Source: Dipteris shenzhenensis (Eukaryota; Polypodiophyta; Polypodiopsida; Gleicheniales). From it: a stretch of 64,000 bases of DNA. Positions 33,801-45,546 of this stretch are shown in pieces. Within the stretch, counting starts at the first letter, position 1, and every line of letters begins with the position of its first letter. Position numbers and translations under genes: made by a program. The stretch lies in the NCBI GenBank assembly GCA_047967505.1, contig CM106541.1. The stretch is one strand, 5' to 3'. The notes below the pieces were generated by a model. The model worked only from the letters and a program-made list of their open reading frames with translations. It searched no databases and was not told the origin of the DNA.

Positions 33801-35200
33801 TGAAGTGTTGCATGAGATATGTTAAGGGTCATTGTTTGCTTGGGTGTAGCCATTTTTGGTGAGGTTCAGGGACTTTTCTGTATATGGGTATGTTGCATGA
33901 CCCATAACTTATGCATTGCTCAACGGAATTCGGAAAACTTTGTTTTCAAGTTGTAGTACACATTCCAAACTTGAACATGAGAGCAAAAAACTATGGAATA
34001 AGGATTTGGAATGAGACCATTAAAGCATTACAATTTCTATGTTGCATGTGAAGCATGCATCATGAAGACTATAGGATATAGCAATTTATTCAAAAACATC
34101 AAAATTTTATTCTATACATATATGGAATCAAGTAATCATTCTAAATTACACTATGTGAGCTTCTCCTCAACCCAAGGACACACCTAAATGAGATCATTAT
34201 GCATGGGTTAATGGGTCTCCAATGTTGTGCTAAAGTGATGCATACCCATTTGAGGGCACGCTCCATAACTTTTTTTTGATTTGTTGAAAACCAAAACGGA
34301 TTGAAAATTTGGAATCCAAACTATTGGGACTAGTGCATGGTGGTCTTAAAACATTGATAGTTGTTGGTATTGGTATCTAGATTCATCCTAAAATGGAAAG
34401 ACTTTGGAAAGTGCAATTTGTGCATGTGAAAAGATATTTTAATAAATCCAATACTATTTATAATTTTAAATTGTTTCTTTCTCCATGCACTTGCTTTCTA
34501 TATGGCTCATAAGCATGCCAAAGGTCATTGCATTTAATAATACACCGCACCAAACCTGATAGCATGCCCTTTGGCTTATTTGTGGCTTCAAGCATTTTAG
34601 GCCACATTGCACTTGTTTGGGATATCCAATTCTGCTGACGTGTATCGCCGGAGGGGGGGCACCAATGGCTATAATTTCGCTACTCCCACGAATTTCAAAT
34701 TTTCACACCTCCCGCCCATCAAATCTTGGAAGATTAAGTACCTACATCCTACCCCTGCCCTGCAAATTCCTTGCAACGTGCACGCACCTTGATGTGACCT
34801 TGCACAGACTTTGGTTTGCCATGGTCTTCTTTTAGGTAAGTTGTCTATTCTTTGCTTGCCTCACTAGCTAGCTTCTCTCTATTTTGGTTTGGCATTGTTG
34901 TCTTTCATTAATCGTTGCCATGGCAACATGTAGCTCACCATGGCTTACAAGAGAAGTAAACAGAGGCTGTGAGATAGAAAAGCGAAGGGGACTTTTGGCT
35001 GTTTCTCTCGACGAAACCTACACAGATGGAATGAAACTGTTTGATTTCCTATGTTGCTGTATAGCCTTGAGTGAAGAAAATCTATCATTGTAAAGACCAG
35101 GTTGTTCCAACCTTCGCTGGCCATATAGCAGCCCCATCAGAAGTCTCTCGGGTGAAGCTGTGATCGCAAATTTGCAGATTCTTTAAGCTTAAAATATATT
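33801..35200. other. Unassigned spacer
   Basis: No TE domain is recognisable. A small ORF at 34920-35092 (ATG in CCATGGCAACATG context, 57 residues, MATCSSPWLTREVNRG...) lies in a GC-richer patch (34600-35200) and might be a fragment of a host gene or 5' exon. I recognise no family. Confidence 0.3.
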
Positions 35201-35213
35201 GAACCTTGCCAGA

Positions 35214-35288
35214 GACAGGTCATAATATAGTGGTAAGTATTTTCGCCTGTCATGTGGGTGACCTAGGTTCAATCCTCAGCAGAGATGA
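35214..35288 (+). tRNA. tRNA-Asp(GTC)-like sequence (pseudo-tRNA or SINE head)
   Basis: The central part matches a tRNA-Asp layout: A-box-like TATAGTGGTAAGTAT, anticodon loop CTGTCAT with GTC, a five-pair anticodon stem that needs G-T wobbles, and a B-box GGTTCAATCC in a T-arm with one mismatch. The 5' and 3' acceptor strands (CAGGTCA and CAGAGAT) do not pair, so it is unlikely to be a working tRNA. With both internal Pol III boxes kept, it could instead be the head of a tRNA-derived SINE. Confidence 0.5.
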
Positions 35289-35340
35289 TTTTTGCCTTTC
35301 AGAACAATCATTATAATTTACAACAGTTAGCTCTGTCTAT

Positions 35341-35660
35341 TATCATACTCCACACTAAATTTTTCCTATGCCATTTTACTTAAAATGTGGCACACACTTC
35401 ATCTCTACCTTAGGTTGTGCATCACTTATCAAGCATTCTATCACCTTAGGTCGTGCATCACTTATCAAGCATTCTATCGGTAATATGCACTCTATTCAAA
35501 GCATCAAAACCATTTGAATTAGTAGCATGTGATATTACAAGACCCACTCTAAATTTCTCTTACTTAAAATGCAGCACACACTTCCTCTCCACGTGCATCG
35601 CTTCTCAAGCATTTACTTCCCACCACTAAACTCCAAGTTGTTTTATAGTTTCAATTTTCT
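35341..35660. repeat. Short direct repeats
   Basis: CATCACTTATCAAGCATTCT occurs twice within 45 bp (about 35410-35480). A wider block with TACTTAAAATG(T/C)(G/A)GCACACACTTC occurs at about 35378 and 35560. There is no recognised gene. Confidence 0.6.
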
Positions 35661-35782
35661 CCCCCAAATCCGTGTCCAATAGATCAATCTCTTCCCTATG
35701 ATAAAGATCTACTTTTTGTGTCAACTCCTTACTTTAACGTAACTCTTGCAAAGCCTACGCTTTATCCATTTCTAGATGTGTC

Positions 35783-35910
35783 ACCCTCTCTCTCGCATCC
35801 CTCAGTTCATCCTCCACTTCAGTTCACCCTCTTTCTCTCGCATCCCTTAGTTCATCCTCCACTTCAGTTCATCCTCTCTCTCGCATCCCTCAGTTCATCC
35901 TCCACTTCCC
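35783..35910. repeat. Three-copy 44-bp tandem repeat
   Basis: Copies at about 35783-35825, 35826-35870 and 35871-35910 share CTCTCGCATCCCT(C/T)AGTTC and ATCCTCCACTTC. On the minus strand they encode helix-prone residues (EVEDELRDARER). Copy lengths of 43-45 bp shift the frame between copies. Confidence 0.85.
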
Positions 35911-35941
35911 ATTTCTCTTGTTCTAATTCCTTGTAGAGTTT

Positions 35942-36637
35942 CTAAAATCCCTTTTCCCTGAGACTTAAATCCATGTCACTCATATCTTCCTCCATGGGAG
36001 TATCTCTACTTCCTGCTAAGAACTTAAATGACACCAAATCGTTGGTAATTTTGCCACTATCAAAAGAGTTCACTTCCCTTGTAATATTTAGTATTTCTTT
36101 CTCTCTCTCTTGGGTAGCATTACAACTTGCTCCTTTATTTGGACCAAATTCTTCCCCCTCTTTTCCACTAATTTCTTCGAATGCCTCCACCATGTGACTG
36201 TCTAGCATGCACTCTTTAGATGTGCTCTTGATTGATTGAGCACCCATATCATCAAGGGGCTCTGTACTCCCATCTACTAGACGTGATCTTAATAAGACCA
36301 TCAACACTTCTTTGAGCTCCAAAAATGATTGCTCACATTGATTAGTCCATTCATATGTCACCCCTCTCTTAAGCAACTTTGTTAGAGATGCCATTTGAGG
36401 GTAGTTTTGAACCTTGGCAAGTTCCATATCATAGTCATAATCAATCTTTGGTCCCTCTCTTGGAGAAGACTTTCCATTAAGTCGCATAGGACCTTTTGGC
36501 ATACGCGCTAAAGAATGAGAGTCTGGAGGAGATTTAGAACGTCCATGTGATTCCCTTAGACTAGTCATTTGTGAATGACTGGGCAACATATGTCTATGGC
36601 TTTTACAACAACTACACGAGGGCATAGAGATGGACAC
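35942..36637 (-). pseudogene. Open frame with RT/RNase H connection fragment
   Basis: This is a 231-residue open frame. Residues about 75-110 (YPQMASLTKLLKRGVTYEW, CEQSFLELKEVL) match the connection between Gypsy RT and RNase H. The rest is acidic and hydrophilic, with no known domain (EISGKEGEEFG, TREVNSFDSG, EEDMSDMDLSLREKG). It follows the protease with the RT palm missing, so it is the product of a large deletion or recombination. Confidence 0.6.
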
Positions 36638-36980
36638 AAAAGTGCATGTGAGGACCTAATCTCTCCCTATGCCCACTCATGAAAATGGCCACCACTTGCA
36701 GACTTCCTACTAGAGCAACTAGGGGTCTGGTTGCTCTTCAAGGTCATACCATCCTTCTAAACTTGCATGCTTGCCTTCACTATTTCCACCATGGAACAAT
36801 TAGTGGTCCAGTCTGCAGATGTAGACATCCAATCAGTGATGTCACTATCGAAATCATCCCTTGAGGAGTAGTCTACATTATACTCTCCCAACCCACTCGA
36901 AATAGCCTACTTATTTTGATGCATTACATTCACTTCCATCGAATCTCCCATAGGTGACATGTCTTGGCGCATAGCTCTAA

Positions 36981-37530
36981 TCAATCGTGAATAAGGTTGT
37001 TCACATTTGGATCTCTCATCCTCACTTGCACTTGGCATTTCTTCCTTAGAAAAATCATTTGAATAATAAAAAATGTGATCCCATCAGCCTCTTTGAGCCA
37101 CTCCTTTGGTACCACTCTAATCTTCACACGGTCATCCTTAGGGCCAAGAGTAATCGTCCCTTTATGCCAACTTTGATCACATCGTGCTTGTAATAGGCAT
37201 GGTCTTCCTAGTAACATTGGATAGGATGAAATGTAAGATGTGGACCGAACCACCAAAAAGCTTGTCTTAAATTCTAGTCTTGCAACCATAATGTTCACAT
37301 CATGTAGGACTCCCACTGAATTGACCTTACATTGATCTGCTAATCAAAGAACTATATTTGTGGTCTCAATGCCCTTTAAACCAAACCCCTCCATGGTTCG
37401 CTCTATGATTGACTTCACCGTTGCACCCCATCTAATTATACTCCTGCTACACATAAGTTGCCTATGGTCACATCAAGAATAGGAGCACCTGGGTCTAAGA
37501 AAAGATGCACTATTTTTACTTCTTTTGTAC
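36981..37530 (-). pseudogene. Gypsy aspartic protease region
   Basis: On the minus strand, FLDPGAPILDVTIGNLC holds the active-site D-x-GA equivalent. After a gap with stops, the C-terminal half reads VNIMVARLEFKTSFLV and SSYPMLLGRPCLLQA, the usual LLGRP motif of Gypsy proteases. It would cleave the gag-pol polyprotein. Stops (for example TAG after NLCVAGV) break it. Confidence 0.8.
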
Positions 37531-37639
37531 TTCTCCCTTGTGATTTTATTCTTCCCCCCCCCACTCTAACTCATCGCACTCTTCTCCTGCTTAACTTTTG
37601 GTAAAGTTATCGTCTACAGCTAGGTGAGGTGTCTAATAA

Positions 37640-38155
37640 TTATCTCAAGTTAATGTGTAAAGGGATCCTTTCTAACTCAGCCCATAAATCAAATGTGTTA
37701 ACCCCTTTAGTTTGTCCTCTTTCCTCTTCTTTCTCTCTTTCCTTAACTACTAGCCTCCTCGGAAAAGGTGCTACCTCAATTTGGATAGGTGGACTTTGTA
37801 ATGAAATTGGCATCATGGGATGGTCCGACGAATGCTCGAGAGAATCTGACTCGGTTACTTCAATGTTATGTGCTCCATTCTCCCCCACACTTATCTTTGT
37901 AGGTTCATCGACCAAATGAGATGTTTCTACTTCTAACCCTTTTGAGGTTGATTGAGAGTGGGTGATTATACTAATCATTGGTTTTGGGGCAAAGGTCACC
38001 TTTCGTGGGGTGAACTTTGATCGGGGGACTGACCCTGTATCCTCACTTTCTATTTCTACAAGATTAGCAAATGATACTTTTGGTTCCAACGTACTAGGGC
38101 CTTCTTCAACCACTTGTTTGCCCTTGTCTCGACCATTTAGCAGATCTTTCATCAA
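37640..38155 (-). pseudogene. Gag-protease linker region
   Basis: This 171-residue open frame begins MMKDLLNGRDKGKQVVEEG, directly after the last zinc knuckle. It is hydrophilic, with Ser/Thr- and Glu-rich stretches and no enzymatic motif. Its position between knuckles and protease marks it as the polyprotein linker. Confidence 0.6.
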
Positions 38156-38169
38156 ACAGTCTCTCTCAT

Positions 38170-38760
38170 AATGCCCCTCACCACTACATTTTCAACATAA
38201 GGGGGTGAATGTCTAATGTTTCATCTCATTTGGGCAATAAGCAGTGATATGTCCCTCTTGCTCACATCAATAACAGATGATTGGCCCTTGAGGCCTCAAA
38301 CGGTTTTGTCCCATATAATTATTGCCAAAATTCCTCATAAAAGCGGAAGTTCCTCTTGGCTGCCCCCTATTGCCAGAATATGATGTCCTTGATAAAGGGG
38401 GTTGACCTTGTGTTGGTAAACCTCGTTGCATAAATGGTTGAGGTGGAGGCCCTATCTCGTGTGTTATGTTCGATCGGTGTGATTGTTTTTCAAACAATAA
38501 GTGCAAAATAAGCCCCTAGGCTGATCTGGAATGATCCTTGAAGTAGTGGGACGCTTTGTTGTTGCAAGATGGCCCCATCCATGGCATTTCCCACACCAAA
38601 CATTCGATCTTGGTGGACTTGGGGTGCTAACCACAATTTGTGGTGCCACAGTGTAAACCCCTTTCTCTTGTGGATGCACTGCGCTAACCATTTCTTCTTT
38701 AAATTTGGCCAAGGTAGTGGCCACCATTTTAGCCACTTTAGCCTTTAGCCTCATTCAAGG
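38170..38760 (-). pseudogene. Gag zinc knuckle cluster
   Basis: Knuckle-like motifs in order: CGKCHGWGHLATTK (last Cys lost), CTYCLKNNHTDRTC (complete C-x2-C-x4-H-x4-C), then CY-stop-CEQEGHITAYC and C-stop-KCSGEGHYERDC. The last two are complete CCHC knuckles except for an in-frame TGA inside each. Knuckles of this type bind element RNA during packaging. Confidence 0.75.
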
Positions 38761-38987
38761 GTGCTTGGGGGGTTTCTGTTTTCCTACCATCGATTTGAGG
38801 CATCTTAGTTGGTCTTGTGGACATTCGAGGTATCAGTTCTAGAGTCTTAGGGTCTTGAGATAACTCCCTCCTTCGTTGTCGACTTAGTTGGACTTCCTCC
38901 CAATACCTTTCCTCTTCCTTAGCGGCCCCTAAGTCAACGGATCATCTAAGTATCACATGCATTTGAGCCTCTACTTCGTGCAACCTA

Positions 38988-39730
38988 TCAATAAATCTCC
39001 TCTTTCATCATTTGGGGCATTTGCTCCCACCTCCTAATGATCGTCTCCATACACTCAATATAGTGATCTATGCTCTCATTAATGCCTTGGTTCAAATAGT
39101 TAAGCTGCTCTGCAAGGCACTCTTGGAAACCTTGCCTCCTAAACTTTGTTAGGAAGGCTTGGGATAGTAACGCATAAGTTGCCCTCATGGCTACATCTAC
39201 ATTTCCATACCAACTAGTAGCCTCATCCTTTAGAGTCACTGGGAATATATGCAATTTTTGGTCGTCATCCACTATTTCATTGGCCACGCAAGTGACCTCA
39301 AACCTTTGTGTATGTGCATCTGGGTCCTCATCCCACTGCCCACTATATTGTGTGAAATCTGTCAATCAGATCGTAGCTCTATGCACTTCCATTCCCTCTA
39401 CGAAAAGAAATGTAATCCAAAGTCCATTTCTTTAAAGAAATCTAGAGCCTTAGCTTTTGGTAATTTACATTGTCTTTGATGCTTGTTATCCTCCTTGTAT
39501 TGAATGTCTATATCGTCCTCACTAGCACTTAATGGAGTACTTCCAACAACCCGCCCCTCTCTGAGGTTGGTAAATCCCTCGTCTATAAATCTATTTAGGA
39601 CCTCCAACCTCTCTACAAGTCTCTCGCTCTTCTTTTCACTTATATGCTTATAGCATTTGTCTCTCTCCCTATTTCTTGCTTCTAGGCTACTTTCTGCACT
39701 CATCCATACGAGCTTCAATGCTCTACTCAC
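38988..39730 (-). pseudogene. Gypsy gag capsid region
   Basis: The N-terminal frame (39730-39398) includes KKSERLVERLEVLNRFIDEG. The capsid core (39365-38988) contains AHTQRFEVTC, LKDEATSWYGNVD, LLSQAFLTKFRRQGFQE and INESIDHYIECMETIIRRW, the pattern of the retrotransposon gag family. The two frames are joined by a shift near 39370-39400. The product would be the structural protein of virus-like particles. Confidence 0.85.
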
Positions 39731-39762
39731 TCATACTTCAAATTCCCTTTTCCAAGTGCTAC

Positions 39763-39785
39763 TAGGCTCCTAGCAAACGCACCAA
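39763..39785 (-). other. Candidate primer binding site (tRNA-Asp type)
   Basis: On the minus strand TGGTGCGTTTGCTAGGAG follows the probable 5' LTR edge. It resembles the tRNA-Asp-complementary PBS common in plant Gypsy elements, with several mismatches. Confidence 0.45.
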
Positions 39786-39789
39786 AATG

Positions 39790-41852
39790 GAGACCCCTAA
39801 AGGTATCCACAAGTATGAGTATATGACTAGCCAAGTATTAGGTTATTGCACTAAGAAAAGGATAAAGCATGTACTCTAACACCACAGATGTAGTCCATAA
39901 TGCTCACCTTATGATGCAAGATCTACATGCAAGACATCAATCTTATGATGCAATGGAAATAGTACTCTATCAATATGGATGCAAATCCCTTCAAGGTACT
40001 TTGATGAAATGTGCAAGGTATTGAACCTATGATGCCATGGAAACGTTTCTCTAGTGCACTTTCTTCTTCACTCAAGCTAGTATTGATGATCCTTGTCACA
40101 CCATAAAGTGGTCATCATCATTGAGGTAAATATTCCCATCAATGAGTCTACTAGTTTCTAATCAAAAAGGATTGAACAGAGCACAAACATTATCCTAAAT
40201 CCAATGAAACCCACATTAAAATGTAACACAGTCCCCAAGATGAGAGAATCGCTCAACCAAAACGATTATAGTGTGATGGTATCCTCTTGTGATTCAAAAA
40301 TGTACCTAGATGCGTGTCCTTTGCCATATATACATTATGGACATGAGTAACCATCCATCCTTTTGTATTCATAAGATGTGTCCTATTTGAGTGGTGTTAG
40401 ACTAACCCTCTCTTTTTGGTACATTGCCTATTCCCAAAATCTCAACGAGATTTTTCGAGCGAAGAAAAAACCGAGTGAAACCTACTAAAACAGGCATGCA
40501 TATGCATCATCACTATAATTGAATTCGAGGCCTCTTAGTTGTCTCATAAATTACTGAATGTTTAGGGTGTAGGGTTGTGTAAAACTTTGCAAGATGCTTG
40601 TACAATTACCCAATTCAACAACCTGTAGGCACATATATGCACTCTCCATCTTCATTCTTTGTGTTGTGTAATCGACATAAGATCACAACATCCAAAAATG
40701 CTTAGAGATTTGCGTATCAATGCAGAATGAGAACATCTGGAAAGAATAATGCTTCATAAGAGAAGTATTAAGGTGATTACAATTAAGAAAACACTATTTT
40801 AATATTCTATAGTGCACTATTCCATATCTTAACACTAAATGTTATCACTATTTTAGTATTCTACAGTATGTTATTCCATATCTCAACACTAAATGTTTAT
40901 GTTTTATGTTTTAATTGGTGCAAGAACATACTTTCTACATGTACAACTGTGTAGAGTACCCTCTATTTGTGCATCGCCTCTCAATAGCACACTATATCAC
41001 CTCATGGAGTGATTGTGGTGCCTAATGTAAAGATGGTACCTGTTTTTCACTATAAACTAAAGACATTGGAATGCACTCAACATCATCAAGAGCAACCTCC
41101 AAGGCAAAGAGCTCACATTTGTGTCATTGTGTTTAACTACTAATAGCATTTGGTGGCTCTAAGCTCTTTTACTATATATGTGGTTAGTATTGTCAATTTT
41201 GATGCTTTTTTAAATTTGGATTCAAGGTTGAAATATGAGCCTCTCCAATGGTTTTACTACAAAGAAGAGCAACGCTAGTATGAATGTTGATCTGAATTTT
41301 TTTCACATCTACTACTCTCAATGGGGATCTTTGGTACTAGCGGGGCTTCTATTCACAATTCTACTAGAGGCATCAATTTTGTGAGTGCTTTAAAAGGAGA
41401 TCATCATGGTAGTTAATAGGCCTTTTGTGGTTTGTTTTATGTTACAATTTTATGTGTGTTTCTAGTGTTCATAACTTAACTTTAAAATTCAATGGCTTTT
41501 TGATATAATGGTTTCAAATTTTTCTTCATAGACTTAAAAGGGCATACGTTATGCTACACGTAAAGTTGAAGAAAAGTGGCTTTGCTATGATACCCCATTT
41601 TTTTCCTAGGTGTTTTAGGTTAGCATCTCCTTGGTTTGTAACTCATGGATATGTAGATGAGCTAGCATAGTTAGATTCTTGGATAGAAGATGAGCAACTA
41701 AAATGTTGTGATGACAGTAGAAGTCTAGACCTGAAAAATGTGGGCACAAGGCTTCACTAGCAACAAAAAATAATGGCATGATACCAAGTACAACGATGAT
41801 TCCTCTTCTTATTATAGTAATCCTTCTTAACAAATGTATAGAATGGGGACAT
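39790..41852. other. Spacer, possibly containing the 5' LTR of the Gypsy derivative
   Basis: There are no protein motifs. Adjacency to the PBS suggests that the 5' LTR starts at about 39790 and runs to the right, but I could not find a matching copy near 35 kb. A short duplicated block around CACTATTTTA and GTATTCTA is visible at 40790-40900. Confidence 0.3.
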
Positions 41853-42098
41853 TGTTAAAAACCAAGAGAGTGAGAGAGCAGGAAGCAAGAGAGCTAAACG
41901 TAGTGTTTGCAATAGAAGAAGTGTCTGTTACAAGAAGTGGGATGGGTTTTGTCTAAGTGACAAAACCTTATCCTTCACTAATTGTAGTTAGTGAACTAAC
42001 TATGGTTAGTGGGAAAAACCTCTAAATGAGGGAAAAGTGCCCCTAGCCTACTTATTACATTACATTGGTCACTGCTGATTATAATAATAATTCTAACA
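41853..42098 (-). repeat. Copia 3' LTR
   Basis: 246 bp, bounded by TGTTAAAAACC and AATTCTAACA. Its match at 47600-47846 differs at about nine sites plus one 1-bp indel. Confidence 0.95.
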
Positions 42099-42111
42099 CC
42101 CCCCTGCAGTG
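42099..42111 (-). other. Polypurine tract of the Copia element
   Basis: The minus strand reads ACTGCAGGGGGG directly before the TGTTAG start of the 3' LTR. This is where plus-strand DNA priming would occur. Confidence 0.8.
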
Positions 42112-42135
42112 CCAATGTCATGTACAAGGAAATGA

Positions 42136-42904
42136 TCAATCACCAAAAGGAGATAAGTTCAGGGCACTGCGAAATGCCTCAAACTTTTCATGTGGAAGTG
42201 CTTTGGTGAAGATGTCTACAACATTGTCATGTGTTGACACATAGATCATACTAATCTCTCCTGCATACAACTTCTCTCTAACATAGTGATAGTGAACCTC
42301 AATGTGCTTTGTGCGAGCATGAAACACAGGATTCTTTGCCACTGCTATAGCACTCTGACTATCAGTGAGAATCGGAGAAGGACCCTCCAATGAAAGATGA
42401 AGATCAGCAAATAAACGACGCAGCCAAACACATTCAACTGTCGCTGTGAAAGCTGCCCTGTACTCAGCTTCACATGAGGAGGTAGCCACTATAGACTGTT
42501 TCTTGCTCAACCAAGAAATGGAAGCATGTCCTAGAAAGAAACAATTCCCATTGGTAGACTACCTAGTATCATAGTCTCCACCCCAATCTGAGTCAGTGTA
42601 AGCATGCATCTACAAGTCACCCCCCGGGAAACATCAAGCCAAAAGACTTTGTACCTTGCAAGTAACAGAAGATGCATTTTACAGGCTGCCAATGCATAAT
42701 CTTTGGGCTATGCATATACTTTCTCACCTGAGAAACTAAAAACTGAATATCAGGTCGTGTATTGCAGAGATAAATGAGGCATCCAATAGCCTGACTATAG
42801 AGTGTGATATCAATTAATTCACCCGCATCATGCATTGTAAGCTTCAGCCCCGGCTCCATAAGAGTGGACATAGGCTTGCAATCATGCATGTTGAATCTAT
42901 CCAA
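42136..42904 (-). pseudogene. Copia RT C-terminus and RNase H
   Basis: The RT tail is at 42904-42617 (MDRFNMHDCKPMSTLMEPG, CLIYLCNTRPDIQF). RNase H is at 42510-42136 (SIVATSSCEAEYRAAFTATV, LTDSQSAIAVAKNPVFHART, VDIFTKALP). The frame breaks between 42617 and 42510. The visible RNase H acidic positions (CEAEY, TDSQSA) are kept. Confidence 0.9.
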
Positions 42905-42961
42905 GAGCTTTTGAACATACTTGGACTAAGACATAACAATGCCACGTTTCTCTTGAATAAA

Positions 42962-44677
42962 CTAGATCCCCAAAAAGAAATGTAACAAGCCCAAGTCTGA
43001 CATATCAAATGTAGCTTTCAATTGGGCCTTGAAATCTGCAATTACTTCCTCATTTGATCCGGTGAGCAGCATGTCATCTACATAAAGAATGATGACTAAA
43101 ATATCCCCCCCATCCTTCTTGATGTAGAGGGTGCTCTCAGTTGGACTATTGTGCAGCCCCTTGCTGGTCAGAAAGGCATCAATTTTGGCATACCATGCAC
43201 GTGGGGCTTGTTTCAACCCATACAAAGCTTTATTCAGCTTGCATACCTGAAGTGCATTTTTTGAAATTTGAAAGCCCGGAGGTTGTTTGACATAAACCTC
43301 TTCCAATAAGTCTCCATTAAGGAAAGTTGTTTTAATGTCCAACTGATAAACATTCCATTCAAAATTTGCAGCCATGGCTATAACTGACCTGATGGTTGTC
43401 ATCTTGGATGTAGGAGCAAAAGTCTCCTCATAATCTATGCCCTTTTTCTGAGCATATCCTTTTACAACCAGCCTTTCCTTGTATCTATCAATGGACCCAT
43501 CTAGTTTTCTTTTGGCTTTGAAAACCCACCGTGTACCTATGGCATTCTTACCTAGTGGCAAATCCACAACATCCCAAGTCTGATTTTTATGAATGGACTC
43601 CAACTCATCGTGCATGGCATTCATCCAATGCACATTATCTTTTGCTTCTTCAAATGTCTCAAACTCCTCCTCATCAAGAAGAGTACCTGCATAAGGTAAT
43701 TCAACTAAATGAGCTCCCCCCATGTGCCTTACTGCACTATGAATTCTAACAGGCAATTGAGCTTCAAGCCTACTCTCCCTGAGAGTCTGAAGCAACCAAT
43801 GCGGGACTATTTTGGCTGCGTGTATCTCTTGAATTTCTTGCCTAACAACTTCATCCACATCCTGAGGTCGTACTAATTCAGTTGGGGGTTGAATCTGTAC
43901 TTGTGGAGCTGGTGGAGGTTGCTGTAAATTTTGATTTTCAGTTGGAGAACCAAATGCTATAGGAAGCATCCCCTCAAACACATCATCTAAAGAGGCTAGA
44001 ATCTGAAATTCAGCATTTGTATGCGCTGAATTTTCAGTGAATATGACATCTCTACTAACAAAAATCTTGCGTGTAGCAGGATTGTAGAGATGATAGCCTT
44101 TGCTTTGTGAACTATATCCCACAAAAATGCATTTTAGTGCCTTATCTGACAACTTGTGTCTGAACTCCATAGGGACATGGGCATATACAACACAACCAAA
44201 AACTCTGAAGTGGTCCACTGAAGGCTTTCTCCCATGCCATGCCTCATAGGGAGTGATTGTCTTCAAAGCCTTTGTAGGAGCCCGATTTAAAATAGAGTTG
44301 GCACACATGAGGCCTTCTAGCCAAAACCTATGAGGCAACTTCTTACTTGTGAGCATGCATCTATCCATCTCCATGGTGGTGCGATTCTTCCGCTTAGCTT
44401 TTCCATTCTGTTGAGGTGTAAGCCTCACTGTAAGCTGATTCATAATGCCTTTTTCTTTCAAAAATGTCTCAAATTCATGAGACATGTACTCCCCCCCTCG
44501 ATCTGTGCGAAGTGTCTGCACCTTGAGTCCTGTCTCATTTTCAACCATAGCCACAAAGTGTTTGAAATGCATAAACACTTCTGATTTTGCCTTGAGACCA
44601 TAAACCCAAGTGTAGTTGGTAAAGTCATCTTTGAATGTAACAAAATAGAGATAACCATCAAAAGCAGGTGTCCTCAT
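42962..44677 (-). pseudogene. Copia integrase-reverse transcriptase frame
   Basis: This 571-residue open frame begins inside integrase (FVTFKDDFTNYTWVYGLK; TDRGGEYMSHEFE for the second catalytic Asp). At the third catalytic position it reads NGKAKRKNRT: Lys stands where the Glu of the DDE triad is expected (codon 44393-44395). RT follows with WVFKAKRKLDGSID, TTFLNGDLLEEVYVKQPPGF, ALYGLKQAPRAWYAKID and an intact YVDD. Upstream on the minus strand IHGDVCGS carries the first Asp, preceded by a TAG. The integrase could not work as read; the RT core looks preserved. Confidence 0.93.
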
Positions 44678-45546
44678 GGAACCGCAGACATCACCGTGGA
44701 TAAGCTACAATTTTCTTGTAGCTTTCACTGCACCATCCTTCTTGAAGGGAAGCCTATGCATTTTGCCAAGAATGCAACCTTCACATACATGAGGAGGAGG
44801 TGACTCCAAAGGAGGTAATGCATCAACCATATCATGCCTCTGAACTGTCATTAAGCTGCCATAGCTCATGTGCCCATACCTGGCATGCCAAACTCTGCAT
44901 TGTGCATTGCAGCAGTGGGAGTGCTAACTGATAATGCAAGATGGGATCTTTTTTCATATAAATTAAGCTCAAAAAGACTCCGATACAAAGTGCCAGACAA
45001 TCTCAAAGCATATTCATTTTCTTTGTCTCTAACTATCTCTAACTATACACTTGTCATCATCAAAAACAACCTAAAATCCTCCTCTATTGAATGAGGACAC
45101 TGAAAGCAAATTCTTCTTTATACCTGGCACATAGAGTACATCTGATATTCTAAAATATGTGCCATCAGTGTGGATGTGAGAATAATGTCTCCCACTCCAC
45201 ACACTGAATGAGAAGAATTAGTTGCACAAGTTACCTTCTTCTTGGTGGGTGAAGAATGCAAAGTTACAAATAGATTTTTCTTGGACGTGATGTGCTTTGA
45301 AGCACCACTATCAAAATACCAAGTATGTAGTGTCTCATCAACACTGAAAGAGCACTCATCCTTTGAAGGATCATAACTGCAAGTCAAAAAAGCATATGGG
45401 TCATCATTATTAGTGGATGTAGTATCTGAACTACCCACTAAAAAATCTGAAGTGCAAGTCAAAAAGGCATAGTGCTCTTCAACCAAGTTGGCTACAACAT
45501 CTCCTCCATCATGGCAATGTGGACATGATGCATCTGATACAGCCAT
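44678..45546 (-). pseudogene. Copia protease and pre-integrase region
   Basis: The frame 45546-45118 holds HTWYFDSGASKHITS, the Copia aspartic protease active site (D-S-G-A), followed by VTCATNSSHSVCGVGDI. Downstream to 44678 the GAG-pre-integrase stretch is only in scattered frames, with stops. The product would cut the polyprotein. Confidence 0.85.

Larger units (their letters stand above)
35620..39790 (-). mobile_element. Gypsy-derived element with gag and protease but no RT
   Basis: Minus-strand order: a tRNA-Asp-like PBS at about 39763-39785, gag (39730-38988), zinc knuckles (about 38760-38170), a linker (38155-37640) and protease (about 37530-36981). Then there is only a short RT/RNase H connection fragment (36410-36300) and a coiled-coil-like acidic segment down to about 35620. 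The RT palm, RNase H and integrase are absent, so it would need another element to move. LTRs were not identified. Confidence 0.75.

Noticed and set aside
35214-35288. A functional tRNA-Asp gene
   Set aside because: The acceptor stem strands are not complementary and the T-stem has a mismatch, so it was called tRNA-like only.
34000-41850. An LTR pair for the Gypsy derivative at 35.6-39.8 kb
   Set aside because: A PBS suggests where the 5' LTR should start, but I found no matching sequence on the 3' side, so no LTR was annotated.
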